DNA from: Arthrobacter sp. 35W
GTDB taxonomy: Bacteria > Actinomycetota > Actinomycetes > Actinomycetales > Micrococcaceae
DNA: 64,000 nt
Assembly: GCF_000482545.1 (NCBI RefSeq)
Contig: NZ_KI519454.1
Location: 2,454,954 to 2,518,953, forward strand
Reading direction: 5' to 3'
Made by a program: the position numbers and the translations under genes. The notes beneath the pieces are model-generated. The model saw nothing but the letters and a program-made list of their open reading frames with translations, was not told where the DNA came from and did not search any database. Positions 46,823 to 55,683 of the stretch are shown one piece after another. Position 1 is the stretch's first letter. The number at the start of each line of letters is the position of its first letter.

Positions 46823-46851
46823 CGTACCCGTGAAGGGCACGATGGCAGCTG
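46813..46851. terminator. Hairpin overlapping the lacI(1) start region
   Basis: 13-bp perfect arms CAGCTGCCATCGT/ACGATGGCAGCTG (46813-46825/46839-46851) with an inner CCC/GGG. It lies 15 bp past the end of the leftward oxidoreductase gene and includes possible lacI start codons, so it may both end the long ABC operon and affect lacI translation. Confidence 0.6.
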
Positions 46852-46865
46852 ATTTCTGGCAACCG

Positions 46866-48032
46866 CTAGCCGCGCTCGGGGAACTTGCCCTCTTCGCGGA
46901 TCCGCTTGTTCAGCAGTTCCAGGAACTCGTTCTCGTCGAAGTCCAGGCCCACTTCCTCGCCCTTCCAGCTGGAGAGGTGGATCGCGTTGGCCAGACGGAC
47001 GCCGTTGATGCCGTCGGAGCCGGGGGCCAGCAGCGGCGTGCCATCCAGAACGTTGGCCGCGAAGTTCTCCAGCACGCCGGCATGCTGGGCACCCCACGGC
47101 GAGTCAAACTCGATGACCTCGGTGGTCCGGTAGTCGTCCATGTTCAGCTGGCCGGTGAACAGTTTCATGACGTCGCCCATGTCCATGGAGCTGCTGATCT
47201 CTCGCTCCGTCTTCTTCAGGCGGGTCACCGTGGCGGTCTTGGAACCCTCGACGACGATCTTGCCGGCGTCGCCGAGAATCTCGAAGCGGTCCGTGCCGAC
47301 CATGTCGTGCGTCGCGGTGACAAACGTTCCGGTGGCGCCGTTGCCGTAGTCGACGACGGCCGTGACCTCGTCTTCGACGACGATGTCGCGGCGGAAACCG
47401 TAGGAGACCTTCGAGAAGACGGACTTCGGCACGCCGCAGATCCACTGCCACAGGTCCAGCTGGTGCGGCGCCTGGTTGACCAGGACACCGCCACCCTCGC
47501 CACCCCAGGTGGCGCGCCAGGCGCTGGAATCGTAGTAGCCCTGCGGACGCCACCAGGTGGTGATGACCCAGTTGGTGCGCAGGATGTTGCCGATCTCGCC
47601 GTTGTCGACAATCTCCTTCAGGCGCTTGTACAGCGGGTTGTTGCGCTGGTTGAACATGATCCCGAAGGAGAGCTCGGGCTTGGAGGCGGCGAAATCGTTG
47701 AGCTCCTTGACCTGCTTGGTGTAGACGCCGGCCGGCTTCTCCACCAGAGCGTGGATGTCGCGCTGCAGGGCCGCAATGCCCATTTCCGGGTGCAGGTAGT
47801 GCGGCACGCAGGTGACGATGGCGTCAACGTCGCCGCTTTCCAGCAGGGCCACGTAGTCCTCATAGACCGGGACGCCGGGATAAGCCGCAGCGGCCACGTC
47901 GCGCTTGGCCGGGTCGGTGTCGGCGATGGCGCCGATGACCATGTTGGGGACCTGTCCGTCCGTGATGAACTTGGCGTACATGCCGCCCTGCTGGCCCAGG
48001 CCGATAATGCCGAGGCGTACTTTGTTGCTCAT
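46866..48032 (-). CDS. Gfo/Idh/MocA-family oxidoreductase (1)
   Basis: A 388-residue NAD(P)-dependent sugar dehydrogenase. N-terminal Rossmann GIIGLGQQGGMYA, the family EKP motif (ALVEKPAGV) with the catalytic lysine, and the C-terminal active-site stretch GGEGGGVLVNQAPHQLDLWQW with the conserved histidine. ATG 48032 (MSNKVRLG) has GGAG nine bases upstream. Last gene of the ABC operon, right after a TIM-barrel isomerase gene. This pairing is seen in pathways that oxidise glycosides at C3 (3-keto sugars) or oxidise inositols; which one applies is open. Confidence 0.88.
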   Translation of the reverse strand: MSNKVRLGIIGLGQQGGMYAKFITDGQVPNMVIGAIADTDPAKRDVAAAAYPGVPVYEDYVALLESGDVDAIVTCVPHYLHPEMGIAALQRDIHALVEKPAGVYTKQVKELNDFAASKPELSFGIMFNQRNNPLYKRLKEIVDNGEIGNILRTNWVITTWWRPQGYYDSSAWRATWGGEGGGVLVNQAPHQLDLWQWICGVPKSVFSKVSYGFRRDIVVEDEVTAVVDYGNGATGTFVTATHDMVGTDRFEILGDAGKIVVEGSKTATVTRLKKTEREISSSMDMGDVMKLFTGQLNMDDYRTTEVIEFDSPWGAQHAGVLENFAANVLDGTPLLAPGSDGINGVRLANAIHLSSWKGEEVGLDFDENEFLELLNKRIREEGKFPERG

Positions 48033-48097
48033 GGGGAGATGCTCCATTCATAGTGCAATGCCGCCAGCCGTTGATGCGGCCGGCGGCGGTGAAAAAT

Positions 48098-48958
48098 CTA
48101 GAAGAGGTCCTTGAAGCCAAGGCCCACGAGGTTGTCGTAAGAGGTCTGCAGCGCATCCCAGACGGTCCGCCCGTACAGCTCGTCCTGCTCCACCAGCATG
48201 TACTGCGCTCCAGCTGCCTGTGCGGCAGGGACGATCGAGGCGAAGTCGAGGTTGCCCTCGCCCACCTCGGCAAACTGCACCACGTTCTTGAAGTCCCCCA
48301 TGAAGCCGGCGATGTCGCCCGCTTCCAACTTTCCGAACGCCTCCGGAGCGAGGGCGCCGATGCGGTAGTCCTTCAGGTGGACCATGGCAGTGCGGTCGGC
48401 ATACTTTTCGATGGTCCGCACCGGGTCAAGCCCGCCACGCTGCACCCAGTGCACGTCCAGTTCAAGGCCCATGGCCGGGGAGTTCTCGACGATGATGTCC
48501 AGCATGTACTTGCCATCGAACTTCGCGAACTCGATGTGGTGGTTGTGGTAGTACAAACCGATGCCGTGCTCGGCGAGCTTTTCGGCGTAGCCGTTGGCTT
48601 CCTTGGCGAAATCGACGACGGCGCCGATCGAGGACATCGCACCGAATGGCAGCATGCCGATGCGCACCAGCTTGGCGTCCAGACGCTTGGCATCGTCAAC
48701 GATCTTGTCGAAGTCATCGCGCAGGGATTCCCCGGGCCGGCCCACCGGCTTCTCCACCATGACGGAGAGCGAAGCAATGTCCATGCCGAGCTCCGCACGG
48801 GCCTGCTCCAGTTCGGCGACGTTGGCACCGTTCATCTCGATCTGCGAGATTTCGACGGCGTTGTAGCCGATTGCATTGACCTTGCGGAGGGTTTCAAAGG
48901 CGCCAACCTCCGCGAAGCTCTCCCGCAGCATCATTGCCTGCACACCGATTTTTGCCAT
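48098..48958 (-). CDS. Sugar phosphate isomerase/epimerase-type TIM barrel (1)
   Basis: A 286-residue xylose-isomerase-like TIM barrel (AP endonuclease 2 fold): YNAVEISQIEMNGA, LYYHNHHIEFAKF, LELDVHWVQRGG (conserved D and H), MVHLKDYRIGAL and EVGEGNLDF with the metal-binding Glu/His/Asp set. Start ATG 48958: AGGAGG is eight bases upstream and too close to the ATG two codons earlier. Related proteins act as 3-keto-glycoside isomerases or lyases, or inosose dehydratases. Same operon as the oxidoreductase downstream and the ABC genes upstream. Confidence 0.86.
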   Translation of the reverse strand: MAKIGVQAMMLRESFAEVGAFETLRKVNAIGYNAVEISQIEMNGANVAELEQARAELGMDIASLSVMVEKPVGRPGESLRDDFDKIVDDAKRLDAKLVRIGMLPFGAMSSIGAVVDFAKEANGYAEKLAEHGIGLYYHNHHIEFAKFDGKYMLDIIVENSPAMGLELDVHWVQRGGLDPVRTIEKYADRTAMVHLKDYRIGALAPEAFGKLEAGDIAGFMGDFKNVVQFAEVGEGNLDFASIVPAAQAAGAQYMLVEQDELYGRTVWDALQTSYDNLVGLGFKDLF

Positions 48959-49032
48959 GTTCATTTCCTCCTGTTGTTGCTGTCCGGACCTTGCGTTCCG
49001 GTAGTTTCGTGCGTGCCTGTCGATCGACTCGG

Positions 49033-49932
49033 TCAGACGGCCACACCGGCCTGTTCAGTGGTTTGGCGCTGCAGTTCCAGCAGCCGGTGCCTGTCGGCGC
49101 GGCGCTGCTCCTGCCGGTCCGGGTCCGGCACTGGCGAGGCCAGCAGCAGACGCTGGGTGTAGGGGTGTTCCGGGGCGACTGTCACCTGGTCGGCCGGCCC
49201 CTGCTCCACGATCTCGCCGTGGTACATGACGGCGACGCGGTGGCTGATGTGGCGCACCACGTCCAGGTCGTGGGAGACGAAGAGGTAGGAGACCCCTGTG
49301 TCACGCTGGATCTGCAGGAACAGGTCCAACACCACCGCCTGGGTGGTGAGATCCAGCGCACTGACGGGCTCATCACAGACAATCAGCTTCGGCGACAGCG
49401 CCAGAGCCCGGGCAATGGCCACGCGCTGGCGCTGGCCGCCGCTGAATTCGCGGGGCAGGCGGTTGATGGCGTCGGAGGGCAGGCCCACCTGGTCCAGCAG
49501 TTCCTTCACCCGGGCGCGGGCCTGCGCCGGCGACTGCCCCTGGACGCCCAGCGGCTCAGCGAGGATGGAGCCGATTTCCATCGAGGGGTTCAGCGAGGTG
49601 TACGGGTCCTGGAAGACCACCTGCAGATCACGACTGAGCTCCCGGCGCTGCTTGCGCGTGGCATGGCTGATGTCGTTGCCCTCGAAGGTGACGGTGCCAG
49701 CCGTGACGGGGGCGAGCCCCAGCACTGCCCGGCCGAGGGTGGTCTTGCCCGATCCGGACTCCCCCACTAGACCCAGGGTTTCGCCCGGCTTGATGGAGAT
49801 GTTGATGTCCGTCAGGGCCCGGAACGGCTTGGCCCGGAAATGCTTCGTGGGGTATTCAACCACCAGCGAATCAACCGTCAGCAGGTTCTCCCCTGCCGAC
49901 TGCGCGTGGCGCGGTGCTGTTGCCTGTGCCAT
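49033..49932 (-). CDS. Peptide-type ABC transporter ATP-binding protein (DppF/OppF-like)
   Basis: A 299-residue ATPase: Walker A GESGSGKTT, Q-loop VVFQDPYTSLNP, signature FSGGQRQRVAIARAL, Walker B LIVCDEPVSALDL and the OppF-type C-terminal HPYTQRLLLASPVPDP. Start ATG 49932, seven bases after GGAGG; an ATG two codons earlier overlaps the preceding stop but is too near the Shine-Dalgarno. Works with the ATPase domain of the preceding fusion gene. In this genomic context the cargo is more likely a glycoside or oligosaccharide than a peptide. Confidence 0.92.
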   Translation of the reverse strand: MAQATAPRHAQSAGENLLTVDSLVVEYPTKHFRAKPFRALTDINISIKPGETLGLVGESGSGKTTLGRAVLGLAPVTAGTVTFEGNDISHATRKQRRELSRDLQVVFQDPYTSLNPSMEIGSILAEPLGVQGQSPAQARARVKELLDQVGLPSDAINRLPREFSGGQRQRVAIARALALSPKLIVCDEPVSALDLTTQAVVLDLFLQIQRDTGVSYLFVSHDLDVVRHISHRVAVMYHGEIVEQGPADQVTVAPEHPYTQRLLLASPVPDPDRQEQRRADRHRLLELQRQTTEQAGVAV

Positions 49933-49934
49933 TC

Positions 49935-51746
49935 TCATGCCTCCATTCCAGCCGGGACCAGCATGGTCATGGGTTCCTTGCCCTCAAGCATGGAGCCCAG
50001 GAGTTTCTGTGTATACGGATCGGACGGGTTGCGCAGGATCTCGCGCACCGGCCCCTCTTCGACCAGTCGGCCGTTCTGCATGACCACCACGCGGTCGCAC
50101 AGGTCCGAGACCACGCCGAAGTTGTGGGTCACCAGGAGCACTCCCACGCCGAGGCGCTTCTGCAGGTCGCGGATCAGGTCCAGAACATCGGCCTGGACGG
50201 TGACGTCCAAGGCGGTGGTGGGCTCATCGGCAATGATCAGGTCCGGCTCGCAGCTGATGGCGCCGGCGATCAGGACGCGCTGGGCCATGCCGCCGGAGAC
50301 CTCGTGCGGGTAGGCCTTGAAGGTCCGCTCCGGGCTGACGATGCCGACGTCGGCCAGCAGCTTCATGGCCCGTGAGGTGGCCTCGGCCTTGGAGATGCCC
50401 AGGACGCGCATCATCGGCGTCACCAGCTGGTAGCCGATGGTGAAGGCCGGGTCCAGGTTGGACATCGGTTCCTGCGGAATGTAGGAGATCCGCTTACCGC
50501 GCAGGGAGGACACCCGGCCCTGGCTGACGACATCGTCGCCCGGGGCCACGGTGTAGTTGCCGTCGAACTGGATGCAGCCGGCCACGATGCGGGCGTTGTC
50601 AGGGAGCAGGCCGAGGATGGAGAAGGCGGTCTGCGACTTGCCAGAGCCGGACTCGCCCACGATGCCCAGGACTTCGCCCCGGTCAAGGTGGAAGGAGACA
50701 TCGTCGACGACTTTCTTGACGGAACCGTCGGCCTGCGGGTAGCCCACGCCGAGGTGGGAGACCTTCACCAGGTGGTGCTCGGTGCCGGCGTCCACGGTGG
50801 CAACCTTGCGGCGGTCGGCACGGCTGGCGGGCGCGGCACCCCCAGCGGCAGGCGCCGGAGCGGCCTTGCGGGCCTTGATCTTGACGCCGTCTTCCAGGGC
50901 GTCGCGGACGGCGTTGCCCAGCAGCACCAGGCCGCCGATGCTCAGGCCAATGGCCAAGGCCGGCCAGAGCAGCAGGGTCGGATTGAGGTAGACGTTTTTG
51001 AAGCCCTCGCTGAGCATCACGCCCCAGGTGGCCACTGTGGGATCGCCCAGGCCCAGGAATTCCAGGCCGGACTGGATGGCGATGGCAATGCCGCACACCA
51101 TGGCCGTCTGGATGATGATGGGTGCACGGACCACGGAAAAGATGTGCCGGGCGATGATGCTTCCATCGCTGAGGCCGGCCACCCGGGCCGCGTCCACGTA
51201 GAGCTCGTTGCGGACCGCCTGGACGGAGGTGCGGGTCAGCCGGAAGTACCCGGGGCTGAGCAGGACGCCGAAGGCAACCATGGAGATCCACACCGACGGA
51301 CCGAAGGCGGCCCGGACGGTGAGCAGCACGATGATGCCGGGCAGGCTCATGAGGATGTTGACCACCCAGTTGGCCACCGCGTCGAACTTTCCGCCGTAGT
51401 AGCCGGCGATCAGGCCTGTCGGCAGGCCGATGACAATGGCAACGGTGGCACAGAGCAGGGCCGAGAGCAGCGTGGTGCGGGCTCCGAAGACCAGCCGGCT
51501 CCAGACGTCGCGGCCCACACTGTCGGTGCCCAGGAGGTTGGAGGCATCGGGGGATGCCAGCGTCTTGCCAATGTTGGCAAAATTCGGGTCGAAGGGGGCC
51601 AGCACGTTGGCCAGCACCGCCATCAAGATCATCAACGACAGGATGGCGATGGCCGTAATGCCCAGGGGATTCTTCAGGATCCGGGTGATGACGCGGGAAC
51701 GGACCACCGTTCCGGTCTGGCCACTTGCGGCTGCAGGCTGGCTCAT
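49935..51746 (-). CDS. ABC transporter permease-ATPase fusion (DppC-DppD type)
   Basis: One continuous 603-residue frame. Residues 1 to ~290 are a DppC-type permease (early TRILKNPLGITAIAILSLMI, GTDSVGRDVWSRLVFGARTT, and the EAA loop DAARVAGLSDGSIIARHI). An Ala/Pro-rich linker (~293-320) leads to a DppD-type ATPase with Walker A GESGSGKS (364-371), VSGGMAQRVLIAGA and IADEPTTALDV, ending HTQK-like DPYTQKLLGSM. ATG 51746 overlaps the stop of the DppB-type gene (ATGA). No internal stop or frameshift. The fusion fixes one permease to one ATPase. Confidence 0.9.
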   Translation of the reverse strand: MSQPAAASGQTGTVVRSRVITRILKNPLGITAIAILSLMILMAVLANVLAPFDPNFANIGKTLASPDASNLLGTDSVGRDVWSRLVFGARTTLLSALLCATVAIVIGLPTGLIAGYYGGKFDAVANWVVNILMSLPGIIVLLTVRAAFGPSVWISMVAFGVLLSPGYFRLTRTSVQAVRNELYVDAARVAGLSDGSIIARHIFSVVRAPIIIQTAMVCGIAIAIQSGLEFLGLGDPTVATWGVMLSEGFKNVYLNPTLLLWPALAIGLSIGGLVLLGNAVRDALEDGVKIKARKAAPAPAAGGAAPASRADRRKVATVDAGTEHHLVKVSHLGVGYPQADGSVKKVVDDVSFHLDRGEVLGIVGESGSGKSQTAFSILGLLPDNARIVAGCIQFDGNYTVAPGDDVVSQGRVSSLRGKRISYIPQEPMSNLDPAFTIGYQLVTPMMRVLGISKAEATSRAMKLLADVGIVSPERTFKAYPHEVSGGMAQRVLIAGAISCEPDLIIADEPTTALDVTVQADVLDLIRDLQKRLGVGVLLVTHNFGVVSDLCDRVVVMQNGRLVEEGPVREILRNPSDPYTQKLLGSMLEGKEPMTMLVPAGMEA

Positions 51747-52684
51747 GAAACACGCACCTTCGGGTTGAGCCAACCGTTGATGAGATCCACCAGCAGGTTG
51801 ACAATAATGACGATGACAACGGTGTACAACACCACACCCATGACCAGGGGGATGTCTCCCATGGTGGTGGACTGGACGGCCAAGGCGCCCATGCCCGGCA
51901 GGGCAAAGATTTGTTCGAGGATGACCACACCACCGAGCATGCCGATGAACTGCAGGCTCAGGACGGTCAGCCCGGCCGGCGCGGCGCTGCGCAGGACGTG
52001 CTTGAAGAGGATTTCGCGTTCGCTGATGCCGCGGCTGCGCAGCGTGCGGACGTAGTCCTTCTCCAGCTGCTTGATCACGGCGCTGCGGATCTGCTGCGCA
52101 CCGCCCGTCACTCCGTTGATCAGCAGGGCGATCACGGGCAGGGCCAGCGAGGCGATCCATACGTCGGCACCGGCACCGGGGACGATGGAGCTGGTGGCGG
52201 GGAATAGCTTCAACTGGATGGCGAAGAGCGTCACCAGGACGATGGCAATGACGAATCCGGGGATGGCGTCGCCCACGACGGCGGCGGTCTGGACCACGCG
52301 GTCGATCCAGCCGCGCTTGACCGCGGCGGCCATTCCCAGCAGGGTGGCGCAGATGGCGATCAGCACAATGGCGACCACGACCAGCGTCAGCGTCACCGGC
52401 AGCCGGTTCTCCAGTGCGTGGACCACGGGCTCGGCGGTGAACCACGAGGTGCCGAAGTCGCCGGTGATGGCGTGTCCTGCCCAGGCGAAGAACCGGGTCA
52501 TGAGGGGCTGGTCCAGCCCGAGGGCAACCTCCTTGGCCGCCACCTGGTCCTGGCTGGCGAATTCACCGAGGATGTTGCGCGCGATGTTGGCGCTGGAGAA
52601 GTAGAGGAGGACATAGGTGATGAAGGAGATGGCGCAGAGGACCACGATGCCCGCGGCAACTCGGCGAAGAATAAAGGTAAGCAT
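51743..52684 (-). CDS. Peptide-type ABC transporter permease (DppB-like)
   Basis: A 313-residue inner-membrane permease with six helices. Start MLTFILRRVAAGIVVLCAIS and the DppB motif SWFTAEPVVHALENRLPVTL; EAA loop TLRSRGISEREILFKHVLR; end NLLVDLINGWLNPKVRVS. GGAG is seven bases before ATG 52684. Stop overlaps the start of the permease-ATPase fusion. Second gene of the operon that starts with the binding protein at 54288. Confidence 0.94.
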   Translation of the reverse strand: MLTFILRRVAAGIVVLCAISFITYVLLYFSSANIARNILGEFASQDQVAAKEVALGLDQPLMTRFFAWAGHAITGDFGTSWFTAEPVVHALENRLPVTLTLVVVAIVLIAICATLLGMAAAVKRGWIDRVVQTAAVVGDAIPGFVIAIVLVTLFAIQLKLFPATSSIVPGAGADVWIASLALPVIALLINGVTGGAQQIRSAVIKQLEKDYVRTLRSRGISEREILFKHVLRSAAPAGLTVLSLQFIGMLGGVVILEQIFALPGMGALAVQSTTMGDIPLVMGVVLYTVVIVIIVNLLVDLINGWLNPKVRVS

Positions 52685-52758
52685 TGTGCGCTCCGTTTGG
52701 GATGGCTGCGGGTGTGGTGCCGGCGGCGAGGGGCTGGCCCTCCCCGCCGGCGGCCATG

Positions 52759-54288
52759 CTATTTGGCGGGTGCGTAGTTGTAGATGGACGGGACCGCCTG
52801 CTGGAGCTGCGGGGTGACAGTGATCGCCTTGGACGTGTAGTACATCTGGTTGAGGCGGTACAGCGGGGCGAACCAGGCGTTGTCCGTCACGTAGGTGTTG
52901 ACGTCCTTGGCCAGCTCAGCGCTGTTGGTGCCACCATTGTGGACGGCATCAATCATTGCCTGCAGTTCCGGCGTGGTGGCCTTGAACGGGTTGTACAGGG
53001 CGGTGGTGGAGATCATCTGGTTGATGGCAACCCACGGCTCGCCCTGGTAGAGCTGGAACGGAGCTACGGCAAACTTGCCCGCAGCAAAGTCGGAGACCAC
53101 GTTGGCATTCGGCACGGGTACGGATTCAACCTTGATGCCGACGTCGCCCAGCTGCTGGGTGATGACCGCAACAATCGCCTCGTAGCCGGTGAAGGAGGGC
53201 AGCTTGAGCGTGAATCCGTTGGCGTAGCCTGCCTCGGCCAGCAGCGACTTGGCCTTCGCCGGATCGTAGTTGTACTTGTTTTCGAGCCCCTCGACGTAGG
53301 CGCCCGATTCAGGGCCGAAGACCTGGTCGGTCACGGTGCCCTGGCCCAGATACTGCTGTTCCAGGATGGTCTTGCGGTCGAAAGCGAAGTTGATGGCCTG
53401 GCGGACCTTGACGTTGGCCAGCTCCGGGTTGATCTTGCCGTCCCGGTCAAAAAGCAGCAGCCCCTGCCAGTCCACCTGGCTGGAATTGAGCTTCATACCC
53501 GCCGCTTCGGCCTGCTTGCCGGTCTTGGGGTCCAGGAGGGCGCCGTCGATCTGGCCGGACACCAGGGCGTTGGTGCGGGCAGTGAGGTCCGGAAGGATCT
53601 TGATGGTGACCTTGGCAAACTTCTGGAGGTCAGCGTTCCAGTAGCCCTCGCGCTTGGTGAAGACGTACTGCGAGCCAACCACCGAGCTGGCCTTGTCCAT
53701 CACGTAGGGACCGGTGCCGTCCGGCGCCGCTGCCATTTCCGGGGTTCCCAGGGCCTTGGGGCTGCCCATCAGGCCGGCGGCCTGGGTCAGGTAGTACTCG
53801 AAGGCGGGATCCGGTGTGGCCAGGGTGATCTTGATGGTGCTGTCGTCCACCACGTCAACCGAGCCCAAGGACGCAACCTGGTAGGCGTCGGATCCCTTGG
53901 CCTTCTTGAAGTAGTCCAGGTTGGCCTTGGCCGCGGCGGCGTCGAACTTGGCTCCATCACTGAAGGTGACACCCGTGCGCAGGCTCACCGTCAGGACGGT
54001 GTTGTCCGCGTTGTATTCCCACTTGGTGGCCAGCATCGGGGCGAGCTTGCCGTCCGGGAGGCGCTGGATCAGGGAGTCGTAGGCCGTCTGGAAAATCGGC
54101 ATCGTGTGGCCGATGTGTGCCACCGAGGTGTCGAAGGATTTGAGATCCTGCAGACTTGCCAAGGTGAGGCTGGTGGTGCCGGCAGCGGCCGGGCCGGCCG
54201 GCGTGCCGCCGCCTCCGCCACAGGCGGAGAGGGCAATTGTCATTGCCGCAATCGCCGCGACGGACGCGGCCTTTGGACCAAACTTCAT
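52759..54288 (-). CDS. ABC transporter substrate-binding lipoprotein (family 5)
   Basis: A 509-residue SBP_bac_5 protein. Signal peptide with lipobox ALSACGGGGG, then the family motif TGVTFSDGAKFDAAAAKANL and DGTGPYVMDKASS, later NVKVRQAINFAFDRKTIL. AAGGAG is seven bases before ATG 54288. Cluster C binding proteins bind peptides, nickel, or oligosaccharides and glycosides; the LacI-type operator on its promoter and the sugar genes downstream favour a sugar ligand. First gene of an operon running through three ABC genes, a TIM barrel and an oxidoreductase to 46866. Confidence 0.92.
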   Translation of the reverse strand: MKFGPKAASVAAIAAMTIALSACGGGGGTPAGPAAAGTTSLTLASLQDLKSFDTSVAHIGHTMPIFQTAYDSLIQRLPDGKLAPMLATKWEYNADNTVLTVSLRTGVTFSDGAKFDAAAAKANLDYFKKAKGSDAYQVASLGSVDVVDDSTIKITLATPDPAFEYYLTQAAGLMGSPKALGTPEMAAAPDGTGPYVMDKASSVVGSQYVFTKREGYWNADLQKFAKVTIKILPDLTARTNALVSGQIDGALLDPKTGKQAEAAGMKLNSSQVDWQGLLLFDRDGKINPELANVKVRQAINFAFDRKTILEQQYLGQGTVTDQVFGPESGAYVEGLENKYNYDPAKAKSLLAEAGYANGFTLKLPSFTGYEAIVAVITQQLGDVGIKVESVPVPNANVVSDFAAGKFAVAPFQLYQGEPWVAINQMISTTALYNPFKATTPELQAMIDAVHNGGTNSAELAKDVNTYVTDNAWFAPLYRLNQMYYTSKAITVTPQLQQAVPSIYNYAPAK

Positions 54289-54390
54289 TGTTGGCTCCTT
54301 GCAAGTGATGCCCTTGAATCCAAGGACTGAGGGAAGGGGACCTTCTGGTAGCCCGTGTGGCCTACGCCACATTCCGGGTCTGTGTGCTCA

Positions 54391-54430
54391 AGATTACTGG
54401 CGTTGCCACCATTTGGCAACCGATTGTCAA
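54391..54430 (-). promoter_or_regulatory. Promoter with LacI-type operator, ABC operon
   Basis: -35 TTGCCA (54414-54419), spacer 17 bp, -10 TAATCT (54391-54396). The operator TTGGCAACCGATTGTCAA (54413-54430) covers the -35, and a further half-site TTGCCA lies five bases downstream of the core. The gap 54289-54597 otherwise holds only the ~100-base leader and a terminator. Confidence 0.8.
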
Positions 54431-54536
54431 ACTTATTTCGAAATGCCCCCAAGGGCGGCCCTCCAGCGGCCCCGAACACCCAAAATTTCGACACTCTTGC
54501 CATCCCTGGCAACACTGCAATGGCTCCCGAAAACGA

Positions 54537-54572
54537 GCGAAGGGCTCCGGCGCATGCGCCGGAGCCCTTCGC
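54537..54572 (-). terminator. Terminator of the second oxidoreductase operon
   Basis: A 36-base perfect palindrome with arms GCGAAGGGCTCCGGCGC, centre GCATGC, 26 bp past the end of the gene at 54598. No U-run on the minus strand apart from a short TTTTCGG. Confidence 0.8.
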
Positions 54573-54597
54573 CAGAAGCCGTGCTGCTGTGCGCCCG

Positions 54598-55605
54598 CTA
54601 GGACACGTCAAACCCCGCGCCAGGGTAGCTCTGCCGGTACAGCTCCTTGATGATCCGCAGCGACTTTGCCGCCTCCGCGGGGTCGATCCAGAAGGGCCCT
54701 GGCTGGCCCAGCTGGCCGTAGAAGTCCTCGATCAGCAGGGCGTGTGACGCCCCCCAATACCCGCGGCCACCGGTTGCAGCGGACCGCTCGGGCGTCACCT
54801 CCACCCGGCCGTCGTCGTACGTCACAGTCAGCGCGCCGCGCAGGCTCAGCTGAGCCTTCTCCGTGTCAATGTCCAGGGTGATCGGTGCATTGACGGTGTT
54901 GGACAGCGTCGCGTAGAAGATGCTTCTGGCGCCATTGCTGTGGTGGAGCACCAGATCGGTGGTGTCCTCCACCTCGATGGCATCCCCCAGGGTCCGGGTG
55001 GAAGCCTCGCCCGACACCTCGTCGACACCGCCCACGAGCCACTGGAGCAGATCGAGGGTGTGGATGGCCTGGTTCATCATCATCCCGCCGCCGCCACCGG
55101 CCCAGGTTCCACGCCAGGGGCGGTCGCGGTAGTACTCTGCGGTCCTGCTCCACAGAACGGTGGCTGCCCCGCCGCGCACCTGCCCCAAATCGCCGGAGGA
55201 GAGCAGCCGGTGCATCTCCTGCACGGGGGCGTTGTAGCGGTTCTGGAAACAGATGCCAATGCGGGCAGTGCTGGCCGCAGCCGCCGCGACCAGGCGCTCC
55301 CCCGCGGCCAGGGTGTGCGCCAACGGCTTTTCCAGGATCACATTCACCCCGGCAGCCAGCGCATCGACGGCCAGGTCGACATGGGTATTGTGCGGCGTGC
55401 AGATGTGGACCACCTCCGCGCCCGCCTCCGCAAGCAAAGCGCGGTGGTCCGCATATCCCGGCACGCCATGGGCGGCCGCAGCTTTCGCCAACCGCTCCGG
55501 GTCCGGGTCGCAGACGGCCACCAGCTCCGCATCGGGATGTGCCGAGATGGCGTCGAAGTGCACGCTCGATACATCACCACAACCAATTACTGCCACCTTT
55601 GGCAT
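54598..55605 (-). CDS. Gfo/Idh/MocA-family oxidoreductase (2)
   Basis: A 335-residue NAD(P)-dependent dehydrogenase: MPKVAVIGCGDVSSVHFDAI, VILEKPLAHT (EKP catalytic lysine), GGGGGMMMNQAIHTLDLLQW with the conserved histidine. About 50 residues shorter than the paralogue at 46866 and clearly diverged, so the two probably act on different substrates or steps. AAGGAG lies five to six bases before ATG 55605. Probably co-transcribed after the TIM-barrel gene from the operator-controlled promoter at 56.6 kb. Confidence 0.88.
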   Translation of the reverse strand: MPKVAVIGCGDVSSVHFDAISAHPDAELVAVCDPDPERLAKAAAAHGVPGYADHRALLAEAGAEVVHICTPHNTHVDLAVDALAAGVNVILEKPLAHTLAAGERLVAAAAASTARIGICFQNRYNAPVQEMHRLLSSGDLGQVRGGAATVLWSRTAEYYRDRPWRGTWAGGGGGMMMNQAIHTLDLLQWLVGGVDEVSGEASTRTLGDAIEVEDTTDLVLHHSNGARSIFYATLSNTVNAPITLDIDTEKAQLSLRGALTVTYDDGRVEVTPERSAATGGRGYWGASHALLIEDFYGQLGQPGPFWIDPAEAAKSLRIIKELYRQSYPGAGFDVS

Positions 55606-55683
55606 AACTGCTCCTTATTGGCTACACACTGCAAAATGGGACTGTCCACGCTGGCAGCCGGGGAACCGGCCGGACCGCGCTGG

